A stretch of 64,000 bases of DNA from Glandiceps talaboti (GCF_964340395.1 NW_027554296.1:64007-128006); one strand, 5' to 3'; counted from the stretch's first letter, positions 37,444 through 49,366 are shown. Notes: a model not told the origin generated them from the sequence alone. Numbers and translations are program-made.

Positions 37444-37677
37444 AGTGTTTTTAACTCAATACATTGCCAAAATCTAACAAAAGTGTCAAAAAGTTTGTTA
37501 TTGTACATACGATAACAAACATTTTTCACACTTACCGATCTTTTGCCATTTATTGAAACAAGGACTTGGCATATGTTTTTTCATACATCAAAAATCCAAA
37601 ACAAATACCCCAATTCTCATCCATATGGCCACTTTAAGACCCAACTCAATTAATCATAGCATAGAACACATCCTAAC

Positions 37678-37873
37678 CTGGATATGAGCAGCCACACTCT
37701 GTACTTCTTGACTTCTTTCAACTTGTATGGCGGTAGTCATTTCATTAATTTCTGTCAGTCTGGTCTTGTTGGCTGCCAAGAGATCACCAGCTTCACGTCT
37801 CAGCATGTGTTGAGTCCATGAATCTTCCAGACAACGTTTTCTTTTATTGGCTATCTCCAGCAAATGTGTGTAT
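37678..37873 (-). CDS. SPTAN1: Alpha-spectrin repeat exon A1, internally deleted
   Basis: Codes YTHLLEIANKRKRCLEDS, then REAGDLLAANKTRLTEI, to HIQ at the donor. Alpha-spectrin is a long actin-crosslinking rod protein of the membrane skeleton, and this exon is the repeat just after SH3. Compared with A3-A5 it lacks 108 bp (36 codons), including the helix A-B tryptophan segment WMNDKEA. The frame is kept, but the three-helix fold cannot form normally. Acceptor AG (37874-37875) and donor GT (37676-37677) are intact. Confidence 0.85.
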
Positions 37874-38248
37874 CTAAACAGAAATTAAACACATTTTAGC
37901 ACTTTACTTTAGCCAATTTGATAACGTTACAGGTGTGTCGAATGGATAGTACAATGTATATAGTGCTTCATCACAAACTTGTCAAAAAATCTTTTTTGAG
38001 GTCAGTAAACTTACTTAGGTTTGCCTGCAACATTCTATACATCATTGTCAAGCTGGGAAGTAGGTCAAATGTCCCAGAATTCCATAGCTGTTTTACCAGG
38101 GTTCCCTATCAAACTATAGTCAATGTTACAAAGGTTCAAAAATCTTTGCTAAAATGCTGCATCTAAAATGTAAATTTCATGACTTTCTTCCATCAACATT
38201 GTGCAACTTCTCTGTAAGAAACCCATGGTGATAATTATAGTAACTTAC

Positions 38249-38400
38249 TGATCTTCGATCTGTCTCTGTCTCTGTCTCTGTCTGTTGGCAATACTATTGA
38301 CTTCATCAGCCAAGTTACCCTGGGATGAGGACTGCACTGAATCTATCTTCTCAGTTGCTGGTACAAAACCTTGATCATTTACTTCAACGTTCCACTGGTC
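38249..38400 (-). CDS. SPTAN1: Alpha-spectrin SH3 second half, exon D1
   Basis: Codes DQWNVEVNDQGFVPATEKID and ends RQRQRQRQIED in phase 2. It aligns to the second half of the alpha-spectrin SH3 domain and the linker after it. The usual tandem tryptophans WW read QW, and the AAYV segment after GFVP is replaced by ATEK, removing binding-surface aromatics. The QR run comes from a CTGTCT microsatellite in the exon. It joins exon A in phase, without the 20-residue insert known in some vertebrate isoforms. Confidence 0.9.
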
Positions 38401-38527
38401 CTATCAACATAAACATATAAAATATCTTATGGGTTTCTTGCTGACAGAAACACCAGAGTATCATTTGTAAACTTATATATAATTCCCAAATATTTTTCTT
38501 CGTTCAGCCAAGGAAAATACAAGTAAC

Positions 38528-38812
38528 CTAAGGGGCCCTTGTCATGATGAGTCACTTGAGGAGTGACTACCCTTAGAGGTCACGAATAGTTTCCGGCTGA
38601 ATGAAGAAATATGTTGGGAATAATGATTCTACAATGAAGTACCATATCCAGTAAGATTGGGGAAAGTAAGGGCAATTTTTAACACAACAGAACCAATGAC
38701 ACAGACACATGTTGTCTTGACATAGAATGACCATATAATCCATATTTTTGGTTTAGTTTGGTTCATGCATGGTATAATTTATTCTTACATGAATGCTAAA
38801 TAAACAATTTAA
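38528..38812. repeat. Dispersed repeat R1, copy 2
   Basis: Same orientation as 1-310; lies in the intron upstream of D1 and was duplicated with it. Shared landmarks are AGGGGCCCTTGTCA, GGGGAAAGTAAGGGCAATTT and GACATAGAATGACCA. Confidence 0.75.
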
Positions 38813-39517
38813 ATTGTGAAATTTAGATTTGATTCAAAGTTCTCTTCTCATATTATTCCAGTCCAGTCAGATGCTTCTATTACAGAACGATCTGGACCCC
38901 AATACTCAGCAGTAACAGTGAGAGGGCCACAACAGCAACAATCTTCTAAAGACATTTTATCCCTACGTCATCACAAGATCATGTGACCAGGGACTAAAGA
39001 GTCTTAAACTTAAATCTTATGAAAATACAGAATTTATCCAGAGTTTTATATCATGCTCAAACTTTATAACTATATTCCCAATCGTTAAAATCCCTGCTTT
39101 ACAAAATTTCATTCATTTATGTAGAATTCAAACAGTGGCCATTTGAATGAGAAATGGATTTGAAATTTATAATATAATTTTATCATGGCTTCATACTTGA
39201 AAAGTCAAAGTGAAACAACTTAGGTGGATTCTGTGTTTGTAATTCAATATACTGCAAATATCTATTTAAAAAAACGTGTCACAAAGTTTGTTATTGTACG
39301 TACAATATCAAACATTTTTCATACTTACCGGTCTTTTGCCATTTATTGAGTTACAAACAAGGACTTGGCATATGTTGTTTCATACTGATTTTTCAAGTAG
39401 GAAGCCATGATAAAATTGTTTTATAAATTAAAAATCCAAAACAAATACCCCAATTCTCATCCATATGGCCACTTTAAGACCCAACTCAATTAATCATAGC
39501 ATAGAACACATCCTAAC

Positions 39518-39713
39518 CTGGATATGAGCAGCTACACTCTGTACTTCTTGACTCCTTTCAACTTGGATGGCGGTAGTCATTTCATTAATTTCTGTCAGTC
39601 TGGTCTTGTTGGCTGCCAAGAGATCACCAGCTTCACGTCTCAGCATGTGTTGAGTCAATGAATCTTCCAGACAACGTTTTCTTTTATTGGCTATCTCCAG
39701 CAAATGTGTGTAT
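39518..39713 (-). CDS. SPTAN1: Alpha-spectrin repeat exon A2, internally deleted
   Basis: Nearly identical to A1 (one visible difference is CLEDSL for CLEDSW) and carries the same 36-codon deletion. The deletion therefore predates the D-A duplication. Splice sites are intact. Confidence 0.85.
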
Positions 39714-40081
39714 CTAAACAGAAATTAAACACATTTTAGCACTTTACTTTAGCCAATTTGATAACGTTACAGGTGTGTCAAATGGATAGTATATAGTGCT
39801 TCATCATAAACTTGTCAAAAAATCTTTTTTGAGGTCAGTAAACTTACTTAGGTTTGCCTGCAACATTCTATACATCATTGTCAAGCTGGGAAGTAGGTCA
39901 AATGTCCCAGAATTCCATAGCTGTTTTACCAGGGTTCCCTATCAAACTATAGTCAATGTTACAAAGGTTCAAAAACCTTTGCTAAAATGCTGCATCTAAA
40001 ATGTAAATTTCATGACTTTCTTCCATCAACATTGTGCAACTTCTCTGTAAGAAACCCATGGTGATAATTATAGTAACTTAC

Positions 40082-40233
40082 TGATCTTCGATCTGTCTCT
40101 GTCTCTGTCTCTGTATGTTGGCAATACTATTGACTTCATCAGCCAAGTTACCCTGGGATGAGGACTGCACTGAATCTATCTTCTCAGTTGCTGGTACAAA
40201 ACCTTGATCATTTACTTCAACGTTCCACTGGTC
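40082..40233 (-). CDS. SPTAN1: Alpha-spectrin SH3 second half, exon D2
   Basis: Copy of D1 with a one-base change in the CTGTCT tract (QR run reads IQRQRQRQ). Same length of 152 bp and same splice phases. Confidence 0.9.
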
Positions 40234-40362
40234 CTATCACCATAAACATATAAAATATCTTATTATGGGTTTCTTGCTGACAGAAACACCAGTCTCTTTT
40301 TTGTAAACTTAGATATAATTCCCAAATATTTTTCTTCGTTCAGACAAGGAAAATACGAGTAA

Positions 40363-40630
40363 CCTAAGGGGCCCTTGTCATGATGAGTCACTTGAGGAAT
40401 GACAATGCTTAGAGGCCACGAATAGTTTACAGCTGAATGAAGAAAAGTGTTGGTAATGTACTATTGCCAGTAAGATTGGGGAAAGTAAGGGCAATTTTGA
40501 ACACAACAGAACCAATGACACAGACACTTGTTGTCTTGACATAGAATGACCAGAGTATATATTCCATATTTTTGGTTCAGTTTGGTTCTTGCATGGTATA
40601 ATTTATTCTTACATGAATGCTAAATAAACA
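40363..40630. repeat. Dispersed repeat R1, copy 3
   Basis: Lies upstream of D2 and corresponds to 38528-38812 within the D-A duplication, with a short internal deletion. It retains AGAGTATATATTCCATATTT as in copy 1. Confidence 0.75.
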
Positions 40631-40984
40631 ATTTAAATTGTGAAATTTAGATTTGATTCAAAGTTCTCTTCTCATATTATTCCAGTCCAGTCAGATGCTT
40701 CTATCACAGAACAATTGTAAACACAGCTGATGGCAGAATTTGCCTAAAATTATGTAATCACAGAATTTCATGTATATTTATCAATACATAAGGTCATCAG
40801 ACTTTACATACTGGTAGGTATTTGTACATACTTGAGACAAACTATTTCCCCCAACATTTCAAACTTCTAGATGGCATTACATGTCCAAGTTAGGGCATTT
40901 TAACTTATAAATATCTTACAGTATTAACACCTTATAGACAGGTAACTTGTACAGTTTTTACGTATATTGTTTATACAGTCATGT

Positions 40985-41220
40985 AGTTTTAATGTGACTT
41001 GTCTTTGACACCGTGGACAGGGGGTGCTTTCAAGATCTAAAAAACATTCTCGATGAAGACGAGCTCCATATGGTATCAATACTGTTGAAGGATGTATTGC
41101 AACTACAAGTTTGATGCGGAGTACTACAGAAACATTTATCACGAATGTAGGAGCTCCTCAAGGAGACTGTCTGAGCCCGGTACTCTTTACACTATACCTG
41201 GCAAAGGCACTTGCAGACGA
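40985..41220 (+). pseudogene. Non-LTR reverse transcriptase fragment
   Basis: On the + strand it encodes FDTVDRGCFQDLKNILDEDE and, after a frameshift, TNVGAPQGDCLSPVLFTLYL. The xxDTVDR and PQGDxLSPVLF blocks are two adjacent RT motifs. The fragment is cut off at both ends, abruptly near 41220 at the border with the exon A3 segment. It is opposite in strand to the spectrin exons. Confidence 0.8.
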
Positions 41221-41257
41221 TAAAACCCACTTATCATAGCATGGTACACTTGCTAAC

Positions 41258-41564
41258 CTGGATACAAGCAGCCACACACTGTACTTCATGACTACTTTCA
41301 ACATGTATGGCGGTAGAAATTTCAATAATTTCTGTCAGTGTGGCCTTATTGGCTGCCAAGTCCTTGGGGAAATCAGCAAATTTCTTCTGTTGACCATCCA
41401 CTTGTCCCAAATCGTCACCGACTTCAGAGGAGACAGTGATTGCCTCTTTATCATTCATCCAGACTAAGAGATCACGGACTTCACATCTCTGTATGTGTTG
41501 TTTGCATGAGTCTTCCAGACAATGTTGTTTTCTATTGTTAGCTGTCTCCAGCAAATGTGTGTAT
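41258..41564 (-). CDS. SPTAN1: Alpha-spectrin repeat exon A3, full length
   Basis: A 307-bp exon, entering after a split codon and ending in phase 0, coding a complete spectrin repeat. It contains HLLETANNRKQ, WMNDKEAITVSSEVGDDL, QQKKFADFPKDLAANKATL and ends VAACIQ. The order of blocks matches the repeat right after SH3 in alpha-II spectrin. The upstream intron is spliced to exon C flanking sequence instead of D sequence, so this exon is out of place. Confidence 0.9.
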
Positions 41565-41827
41565 CTAAACAGAAATTAAACACATTTTAGTACTTTACTT
41601 TAGCCAATTTGATAATGTTACTGGTGTGTCAATATGCACAGTATTTGGTTTGTCAGATCTGATAGCTCATATTATATTCCCTAAACTTTCCATATACTAC
41701 AAAGCTGTGGAATTTTCGGTCATACCAAATCATTAGCAACATATCATACTCTATCCTAGCTGGCTATCACTAATTCATCTACTCACTCATACACAAACTT
41801 ACAATCTACCCAAGAGTTATTTCTCAC

Positions 41828-41919
41828 CTAAAGAACCTGTGTACATCATGAGCACTGCCAAGACTGGTACTACATTCATCAGCCACTTGTTCCAAAGCTG
41901 TCCAACGGAAATTTAAATC
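41828..41919 (-). CDS. SPTAN1: Alpha-spectrin linker exon C2
   Basis: A 92-bp exon (phase 0 in, phase 2 out) coding DLNFRWTALEQVADECSTSL then GSAHDVHRFF. In alpha-spectrin this follows exon A; here it lies upstream of A3, so the order is reversed. Confidence 0.85.
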
Positions 41920-42123
41920 CTGTATATCAAATTTCAAAACATACACAACAGATTAGCAAGTGTTTTTTCAATGATTGTTATACATATACTAAATTGTCCT
42001 AATTCAACATAAAACACCAAATCACACTAGTTGTGCTAAAAAATGAAACGATAAAATGGAATGGAATGCCCACTAGCATACATGACATAACATAACATAA
42101 GAAATGTACAGGAATGACATTAC

Positions 42124-42264
42124 CTTGTTAGCACTATTGATGAGGGTCAGGACATAACCTTTCTTCATGGACGCCTCGCGAGGACTCTTCTCGACATAAT
42201 CGTTCACGGCAAGTACACATTCCTTGCCTACCAGTACATCATTACCAATGGGGGCTTCTTGTTG
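42124..42264 (-). CDS. SPTAN1: Alpha-spectrin SH3 first half, exon B1
   Basis: 47 codons, phase 0 at both ends: [19 protein letters not shown], then [17 protein letters not shown], ending NSANK. It aligns to the first half of the alpha-spectrin SH3 domain. The ALYDY motif reads AVNDY, losing one ligand-contact tyrosine. Splice sites are intact. Confidence 0.9.
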
Positions 42265-42896
42265 CTGTACCATAAACAATATAGTAAGAATTTAGCAATG
42301 TGCTAACATATTTACAAACCTAATATTCTGGGAAATACTATATATACATGTACATACAAAATTCAAGTCCTGTATATCAAATTTCAAAACATACACAACA
42401 GATTAGCAAGTGTTTTTCCAATGATTGTTATACATACACTGTATTGTCCTAATTCAACATAAAACATCAAATCACACTATGAAATCCCTGTCTATATGAC
42501 TCTTCTTAGACTGCAGTACACGCCAACTAACTATGTGTATATACATGTATACTCAACATTAATATTGAGAATGCCAAAATTCTGGTGGTCAAGCCACAGT
42601 GGTTTTAAAGGAGTGAAGGAGGCCGGCCATTCATACACATTTACATCTACATGTACAACAATCTTCTAAAGAAATCCTAGTATGTCATCAGACGATTATG
42701 TCACCAGAGACAGAGTCAGAAAGCTCATGAAAATACAGAATTTTATCCAGAGTTTAATATCATGTTCAAACTTTATTACTATATTCTCAATCATTAAAAT
42801 CTTTGGTTTACAAAGTTTCATATGATTATATAGAATTCAAACATTGGGGTTTAAGACCAAACTCAATTAAAATCATAGCATGGTACACTTGCTAAC

Positions 42897-43203
42897 CTGG
42901 ATACAAGCAGCCACACACTGTACTTCATGACTACTTTCAACATGTATGGCGGTAGAAATTTCAATAATTTCTGTCAGTGTGGCCTTATTTGCTGCCAAGT
43001 CCTTGGGGAAATCAGCAAATTTCTTCTGTTGACCATCCACTTGTCCCAAATCGTCACCGACTTCAGAGGAGACAGTGATTGCCTCTTTATCATTCATCCA
43101 GACTAAGAGATCACGGACTTCACATCTCTGTATGTGTTGTTTGCATGAGTCTTCCAGACAACGTTGTTTTCTTTTGTTAGCTGTCTCCAGCAAATGTGTG
43201 TAT
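42897..43203 (-). CDS. SPTAN1: Alpha-spectrin repeat exon A4, full length
   Basis: Same as A3 except for NKRKQRC in place of NNRKQHC. Its downstream intron (to C2) is present, so A4 to C2 could be spliced in frame if B1 were skipped. Confidence 0.9.
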
Positions 43204-43466
43204 CTAAACAGAAATTAAACACATTTTAGTACTTTACTTTAGCCAATTTGATAATGTTACTGGTGTGTCAATATGTACAGAATTTGGTTTGTCAGATCTG
43301 ATAGCTCATATTATATTCCCTAAACTTTCCATATACTACAAAGCTGTGGAATTTTCGGTCATACCAAATCATTAGCAACATATCATACGCTATCCTAGCT
43401 GGCTATCACTAATTCATCTACTCACTCATACACACACTTACAATCTACCCAAGAGTTATTTCTCAC

Positions 43467-43558
43467 CTAAAGAACCTGTGTACATCATGAGCATTGCCAA
43501 GACTGGTACTACATTCATCAGCCACTTGTTCCAAAGCTGTCCAACGGAAATTTAAATC
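43467..43558 (-). CDS. SPTAN1: Alpha-spectrin linker exon C3
   Basis: Copy of C2 with one synonymous-looking or minor change (GCATTGCC for GCACTGCC on the + strand). Lies upstream of A4. Confidence 0.85.
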
Positions 43559-43762
43559 CTGTATATCAAATTTCAAAACATACACAACAGATTAGCAAGT
43601 GTTTTTTCAATGATTGTTATACATATACTAAATTGTCCTAATTCAACATAAAACACCAAATCACACTAGTTGTGCTAAAAAATGAAACGATAAAATGGAA
43701 TGCCCACTAAGTCAGCATACATGACATAACTTAACATAAGAAATGTACAGGAATGACATTAC

Positions 43763-43903
43763 CTTGTTAGCACTATTGATGAGGGTCAGGACATAACCTT
43801 TCTTCATGGACGCCTCGCGAGGACTCTTCTCGACATAATCGTTCACGGCAAGTACACATTCCTTGCCTACCAGTACATCATTACCAATGGGGGCTTCTTG
43901 TTG
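43763..43903 (-). CDS. SPTAN1: Alpha-spectrin SH3 first half, exon B2
   Basis: Identical in protein to B1 over the exon. Downstream (lower coordinate) it joins the A-C intron at the F2 hairpin-arm junction, as B1 does. Confidence 0.9.
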
Positions 43904-44289
43904 CTGTACCATAAACAATATAGTAAGAATTTAGCAATGTGCTAACATATTTACAAACCTAATATTCTGGGAAATACTATATATATACATGTACATACAA
44001 AATTCAAGTCCTGTATATCAAATTTCAAAAAACATACACAACAGATTAGCAAGTATTTTTTCAATATACTGATATTTTCCTAATTCAACATAAAACACCA
44101 AATCATAGTATGAAAGCCATCTCTATATGGCTTCTATCACACTGCACACTCAAACAAACTATATACTCAACATTAATATTGAGAATGCCAACATTCTGAT
44201 GGTCCAGCCACAGTGGTTTTAAAGGGGTGAAGGAGGTCATAGATATACATTCACATGAACATGTGACTATAGTACCCAAACCCTTAACA

Positions 44290-44905
44290 AGGAGTCAGAA
44301 CATATATGGTCGATATAATTATTGGTTAAGTGCATAGATTGAAAAGTGACTTAGTACAGTCTATAATAGTTTCTGGTGTTATTATATCCAACCATCTCTG
44401 CATTATCAGTCACCTCAATGTGGCGCTACCTCCTCCAATTATCACCATGAAGATGACACAGAACATTCATAATGTTAATCACACTGTCCGCATGGAAGAC
44501 CTTCACAGTATACTAGCTCCATCTGATCATTTAACAGCCTAGGATCTCGACATTAAACTCAAATGGTAAGTCATGCGCCAGTAAAGCCGCAGAGACTTTC
44601 ATCTCGTCGAAGTGATCTTTGGTATAATTCTATAAACGACAGACTGAGAAGGCAAAACGACAATGTCGTCATGCTGAGCACTTATGGCGAAAGACAAATT
44701 TGACAGTTCATAAACAATTATATCAGGATGCAAAGAACCACATAACAGATCTTCTACATAATGCCAAAACTGACTACTTCAGCCAAAAAATCCCAGAGTC
44801 AATCAAGCAAGCAGATATTAGTGTGACTAATTTACTACTTCGTAAAGAAAAGAGTTCTCCCATTCCGACACTGTTTCCTCTCCTTGAATTGCCAAAACAG
44901 TTTGT
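44290..44905 (+). pseudogene. CR1-like LINE fragment, copy 1
   Basis: The + strand encodes an endonuclease tail (IISNHLCIISHLNVALPPP) and, after frameshifts, the linker TVHKQLYQDAKNHITDLLHN and RKEKSSPIPTLFPLLELPKQ. These fit the EN to RT linker of CR1-like LINEs. It is cut by an ATGT microsatellite at about 44902. It was duplicated with the SH3 exon segment. Confidence 0.75.
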
Positions 44906-45040
44906 ATGTATGTATGTATGTATGTATGTATGTATGTTTGTATATAATTGTTTGTGTGTGTGTATGTATGTATGTATGTATGTATGTATGTATGTATATG
45001 TATGTAGTATGTATGTATGTATGTATGTAGGTATGTATCT
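44902..45040. repeat. (GTAT)n microsatellite
   Basis: Interrupted GTAT/GTGT units between the LINE fragment and the F2 tail. Overlapping frames are artefacts. Confidence 0.95.
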
Positions 45041-45059
45041 GTCTGTGTTCATGTGTTTT

Positions 45060-45292
45060 TTGACCCCAATGACACACCAATGGTAAGATCATTTTGACTT
45101 GAACAATAATTTTCTCAACTAGACACCCGAGGTAATACATCTAGTAGTACCAAATATCATGGCGTGTGCGCACGCACGCATGCACGCACACATACACACA
45201 CACCCACACACACAGATTGACATACACAGACACAGACAGAGACACTTAGCAATGCCTATAACACTAATGAATCTTATCAGTTCAGTTGTGCT
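45060..45292 (+). mobile_element. F2 element 3' end, copy next to exon B3
   Basis: Only the last part of F2 remains: CAACTAGACACCCGAGGTAA, AATATCATGG, a (CA)n/(CG) tract, then CAATGCCTATAACAC and the worn hairpin ending GTTGTGCTAAAAA. It lies about 95 bp from exon B3. Confidence 0.8.
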
Positions 45293-45385
45293 AAAAAAAA
45301 ATGAAACGATAAAATGGAATGGAATGCCCACTAGTCAGCATACATGACATAACATAACATAAGAAATGTACAGGAATGACATTAC

Positions 45386-45526
45386 CTTGTTAGCACTATT
45401 GACGAGATTCAGGACGTCACCTTTCTTCATGGACGCCTCACAAGGACTCTCCTCGACATAATCGTTCACGGCAAGTACACATTCCTTGCCTACCAGTACA
45501 TCATTACCAATGGGTTCTTCTTGTTG
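45386..45526 (-). CDS. SPTAN1: Alpha-spectrin SH3 first half, exon B3
   Basis: Second sequence class of exon [33 protein letters not shown] is closer to the usual spectrin SH3 text than MKKGYV in B1. AVNDY is unchanged. This class is always next to an F2 tail. Confidence 0.9.
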
Positions 45527-46157
45527 CTGTACCATAAACAATATAGTAAGAATTTAGCAATGTGCTAACATATTTACAAACCTAATATTCTGGAAAATAC
45601 TATATATATACATGTACATACAAAATTCAAGTCCTGTATATCAAATTTCAAAACATACACAACAGATTAGCAAGTGTTTTTCCAATGATTGTTATACATA
45701 TACGGAATTGTCCTAATTCAACATAAAACATCAAATCACACTATGGAATCCCTGTCTATATGACTCTTCTTAGACTGTACACGCCAACTAACTATGTGTA
45801 TATACATGTATACTCAACATTAATATTGAGAATGCCAAAATTCTGGTGGTCAAGCCACAGTGGTTTTAAAGGGGTGAAGGAGGCCGGCCATTCATACACA
45901 TTTACATCTACATGTACAACAATCTTCTAAAGAAATCCCAGTATGTCATCAGACGATTATGTCACCAGAGACAGAGTCAGAAAGCTCATGAAAATACAGA
46001 ATTTTATCCAGAGTTTAATATCATGTTCAAACTTTATTACTATATTCTCAATCATTAAAATCTTTGGTTTACAAAGTTTCATATGATTATATAGAATTCA
46101 AACATTGGGGTTTAAGACCAAACTCAATTAAAATCATAGCATGGTACACTTGCTAAC

Positions 46158-46464
46158 CTGGATACAAGCAGCCACACACTGTACTTCATGACTACTTTCA
46201 ACATGTATGGCGGTAGAAATTTCAATAATTTCTGTCAGTGTGGCCTTATTTGCTGCCAAGTCCTTGGGGAAATCAGCAAATTTCTTCTGTTGACCATCCA
46301 CTTGTCCCAAATCGTCACCGACTTCAGAGGAGACAGTGATTGCCTCTTTATCATTCATCCAGACTAAGAGATCACGGACTTCACATCTCTGTATGTGTTG
46401 TTTGCATGAGTCTTCCAGACAACGTTGTTTTCTTTTGTTAGCTGTCTCCAGCAAATGTGTGTAT
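46158..46464 (-). CDS. SPTAN1: Alpha-spectrin repeat exon A5, full length
   Basis: Protein identical to A4 over 106 codons, and flanking introns are almost identical, so A4 and A5 duplicated recently. Confidence 0.9.
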
Positions 46465-46727
46465 CTAAACAGAAATTAAACACATTTTAGTACTTTACTT
46501 TAGCCAATTTGATAATGTTACTGGTGTGTCAATATGTACAGAATTTGGTTTGTCAGATCTGATAGCTCATATTATATTCCCTAAACTTTCCATATACTAC
46601 AAAGCTGTGGAATTTTCGGTCATACCAAATCATTAGCAACATATCATACGCTATCCTAGCTGGCTATCACTAATTCATCTACTCACTCATACACACACTT
46701 ACAATCTACCCAAGAGTTATTTCTCAC

Positions 46728-46819
46728 CTAAAGAACCTGTGTACATCATGAGCATTGCCAAGACTGGTACTACATTCATCAGCCACTTGTTCCAAAGCTG
46801 TCCAACGGAAATTTAAATC
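46728..46819 (-). CDS. SPTAN1: Alpha-spectrin linker exon C4
   Basis: Copy of C3 with intact acceptor and donor. It lies between B4 and A5. Confidence 0.85.
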
Positions 46820-47024
46820 CTGTATATCAAATTTCAAAACATACACAACAGATTAGCAAGTGTTTTTTCAATGATTGTTATACATATACTAAATTGTCCT
46901 AATTCAACATAAAACATCAAATCACACTAGTTGTGCTAAAAAATGAAACAATAAAATGGAATGGAATGCCCACTAGTCATACATGACATAACATAACATA
47001 AGAAATGTACAGGAATGACATTAC

Positions 47025-47165
47025 CTTGTTAGCACTATTGACGAGATTCAGGACATAACCTTTCTTCATGGACGCCTCGCGAGGACTCTTCTCGACATAA
47101 TCGTTCACGGCAAGTACACATTCCTTGCCTACCAGTACATCATTACCAATGGGGGCTTCTTGTTG
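47025..47165 (-). CDS. SPTAN1: Alpha-spectrin SH3 first half, exon B4
   Basis: A mixed copy: EAPIGND and SPREAS as in B1, but [10 protein letters not shown] as in B3. The acceptor reads TATAG instead of TACAG and is still AG. This points to gene conversion or recombination between the two classes. Confidence 0.85.
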
Positions 47166-47547
47166 CTATACCATAAACAATATAGTAAGAATTTAGCAAT
47201 GTGCTAACATATTTACAAACCTAATATTCTGGGAAATACTATATATACATGTACATACAAAATTTAAATCCTGTATATCAAATTTCAAAACATACACAAC
47301 AAATTAGCAAGTATTTTTTCAATATACTGATATTTTCCTAATTCAACATAAAACACCAAATCATAGTATGAAAGCCATCTCTATATGGCTTCTATCACAC
47401 TGCACACTCAAACAAACTATATACTCAACATTAATATTGAGAATGCCAACATTCTGATGGTCCAGCCACAGTGGTTTTAAAGGGGTGAAGGAGGGTCATA
47501 GATATACATTCACATGAACATGTGACTATAGTACCCAAACCCTTAAC

Positions 47548-48162
47548 AAGGAGTCAGAACATATATGGTCGATATAATTATTGGTTAAGTGCATAGATTG
47601 AAAAGTGACTTAGTACAGTCTATAATAGTTTCTGGTGTTATTATATCCAACCATCTCTGCATTATCAGTCACCTCAATGTGGCGCTACCTCCTCCAATTA
47701 TCACCATGAAGATGACACAGAACATTCATAATGTAAATCACACTGTCCGCATGGAAGACCTTCACAGTATACTAGCTCCATCTGAACATTTAACAGCCTA
47801 GGATCTCGACATTAAATTCAAATGGTAAGTCATGCGGCAGTAAAGCCGCAGAGACTTTCATCTTGTCGAAGTGATCTTTGGTATAATTCTATAAACGACT
47901 GAGAAGGCAAAGCGACAATGTCGTCATGCTGAGCACTTATGGCGAAAGACAAATTTGACAGTTCATAAACAATTATATCAGGATGCAAAGAACCACATAA
48001 CAGATCTTCTACATAACGCCAAAACTGACTACTTCAGCCAAAAAATCCCAGAGTCAATCAAGCAAGCAGATATTTAGTGTGACTAATTTACTACTTCGTA
48101 AGGAAAAGAGTTCTCCCATTCCGACACTGTTTCCTCTCCTTGAATTGCCAAAACAGTTTGTA
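47548..48162 (+). pseudogene. CR1-like LINE fragment, copy 2
   Basis: Duplicate of 44290-44905 with a few substitutions and small indels (for example LAPSEHLTA and a frameshift before VTNLLLRKE). Confidence 0.75.
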
Positions 48163-48520
48163 TGTATGTATGTATGTATGTATGTATGTTTGTACGTACG
48201 TACGTACGTACGTACGTACGTACGTACGTACGTATTTATGTATGTATGTATGTTTGTACGTACGTACGTACGTACGTACGTTTCACGTACGTATTCATGT
48301 ATGTATGTTTGTACGTCGTACATACGTACGTACGTATATAACTATTTATGTGTGTATGTACATGTATATAATTGTTTATGTGTGTATGTATGTATGTATG
48401 TATGTATGTATGTTTGTATATAATTGTTTATGTGTGTGTGTATGTATGTATGTATGTATGTATGTATGTATGTAGTATGTATGTATGTATGTATGTAGGT
48501 ATGTATCTGTCTGTGTTCAT
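48162..48520. repeat. (GTAT)n and (ACGT)n microsatellite block
   Basis: Longer than at 44902 because of GTAC runs at about 48192-48234 and 48256-48282. ACGT is its own reverse complement, so these runs are perfect palindromes. Confidence 0.95.
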
Positions 48521-48529
48521 GTGTTTTTT

Positions 48530-48762
48530 GACCCCAATGACACACCAATGGTAAGATCATTTTGACTTGAACAATAATTTTCTCAACTAGACACCCGAGG
48601 TAATACATCTAGTAGTATATATCATGGCGTGTGCGCACGCACGCATGCACGTACACATACACACACACCCACACACACAGATTGACATACACAGAGACAG
48701 ACAGAGACACTTAGCAATGCCTATAACACTAATGAATCTTATCAGTTCAGTTGTGCTAAAAA
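48530..48762 (+). mobile_element. F2 element 3' end, copy next to exon B5
   Basis: Duplicate of the F2 tail at 45060-45292 with the same flanks. Confidence 0.8.
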
Positions 48763-48843
48763 AATGAAACGATAAAATGGAATGGAATGCCCACTAGTCA
48801 GCATACATGACATAACATAAGAAATGTACAGGAATGACATTAC

Positions 48844-48984
48844 CTTGTTAGCACTATTGACGAGATTCAGGACGTCACCTTTCTTCATGGACGCCTCACA
48901 AGGACTCTCCTCGACATAATCGTTCACGGCAAGTACACATTCCTTGCCTACCAGTACATCATTACCAATGGGTTCTTCTTGTTG
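48844..48984 (-). CDS. SPTAN1: Alpha-spectrin SH3 first half, exon B5
   Basis: Identical in protein to B3. Part of a 1823-bp unit repeated at 50667-50807. Confidence 0.9.
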
Positions 48985-49366
48985 CTGTACCATAAACAAT
49001 ATAGTAAGAATTTAGCAATGTGCTAACATATTTACAAACCTAATATTCTGGGAAATACTATATATACATGTACATACAAAATTTAAATCCTGTATATCAA
49101 ATTTCAAAACATACACAACAAATTAGCAAGTATTTTTTCAATATACTGATATTTTCCTAATTCAACATAAAACACCAAATCATAGTATGAAAGCCATCTC
49201 TATATGGCTTCTATCACACTGCACACTCAAACAAACTATATACTCAACATTAATATTGAGAATGCCAACATTCTGATGGTCCAGCCACAGTGGTTTTAAA
49301 GGGGTGAAGGAGGGTCATAGATATACATTCACATGAACATGTGACTATAGTACCCAAACCCTTAAC

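Noticed and set aside
41258-46464. A3, A4 and A5 as mutually exclusive alternative exons
   Set aside because: Their sequences and introns are almost identical and other exons are interleaved out of order, which fits recent duplication better than an evolved exon cassette.
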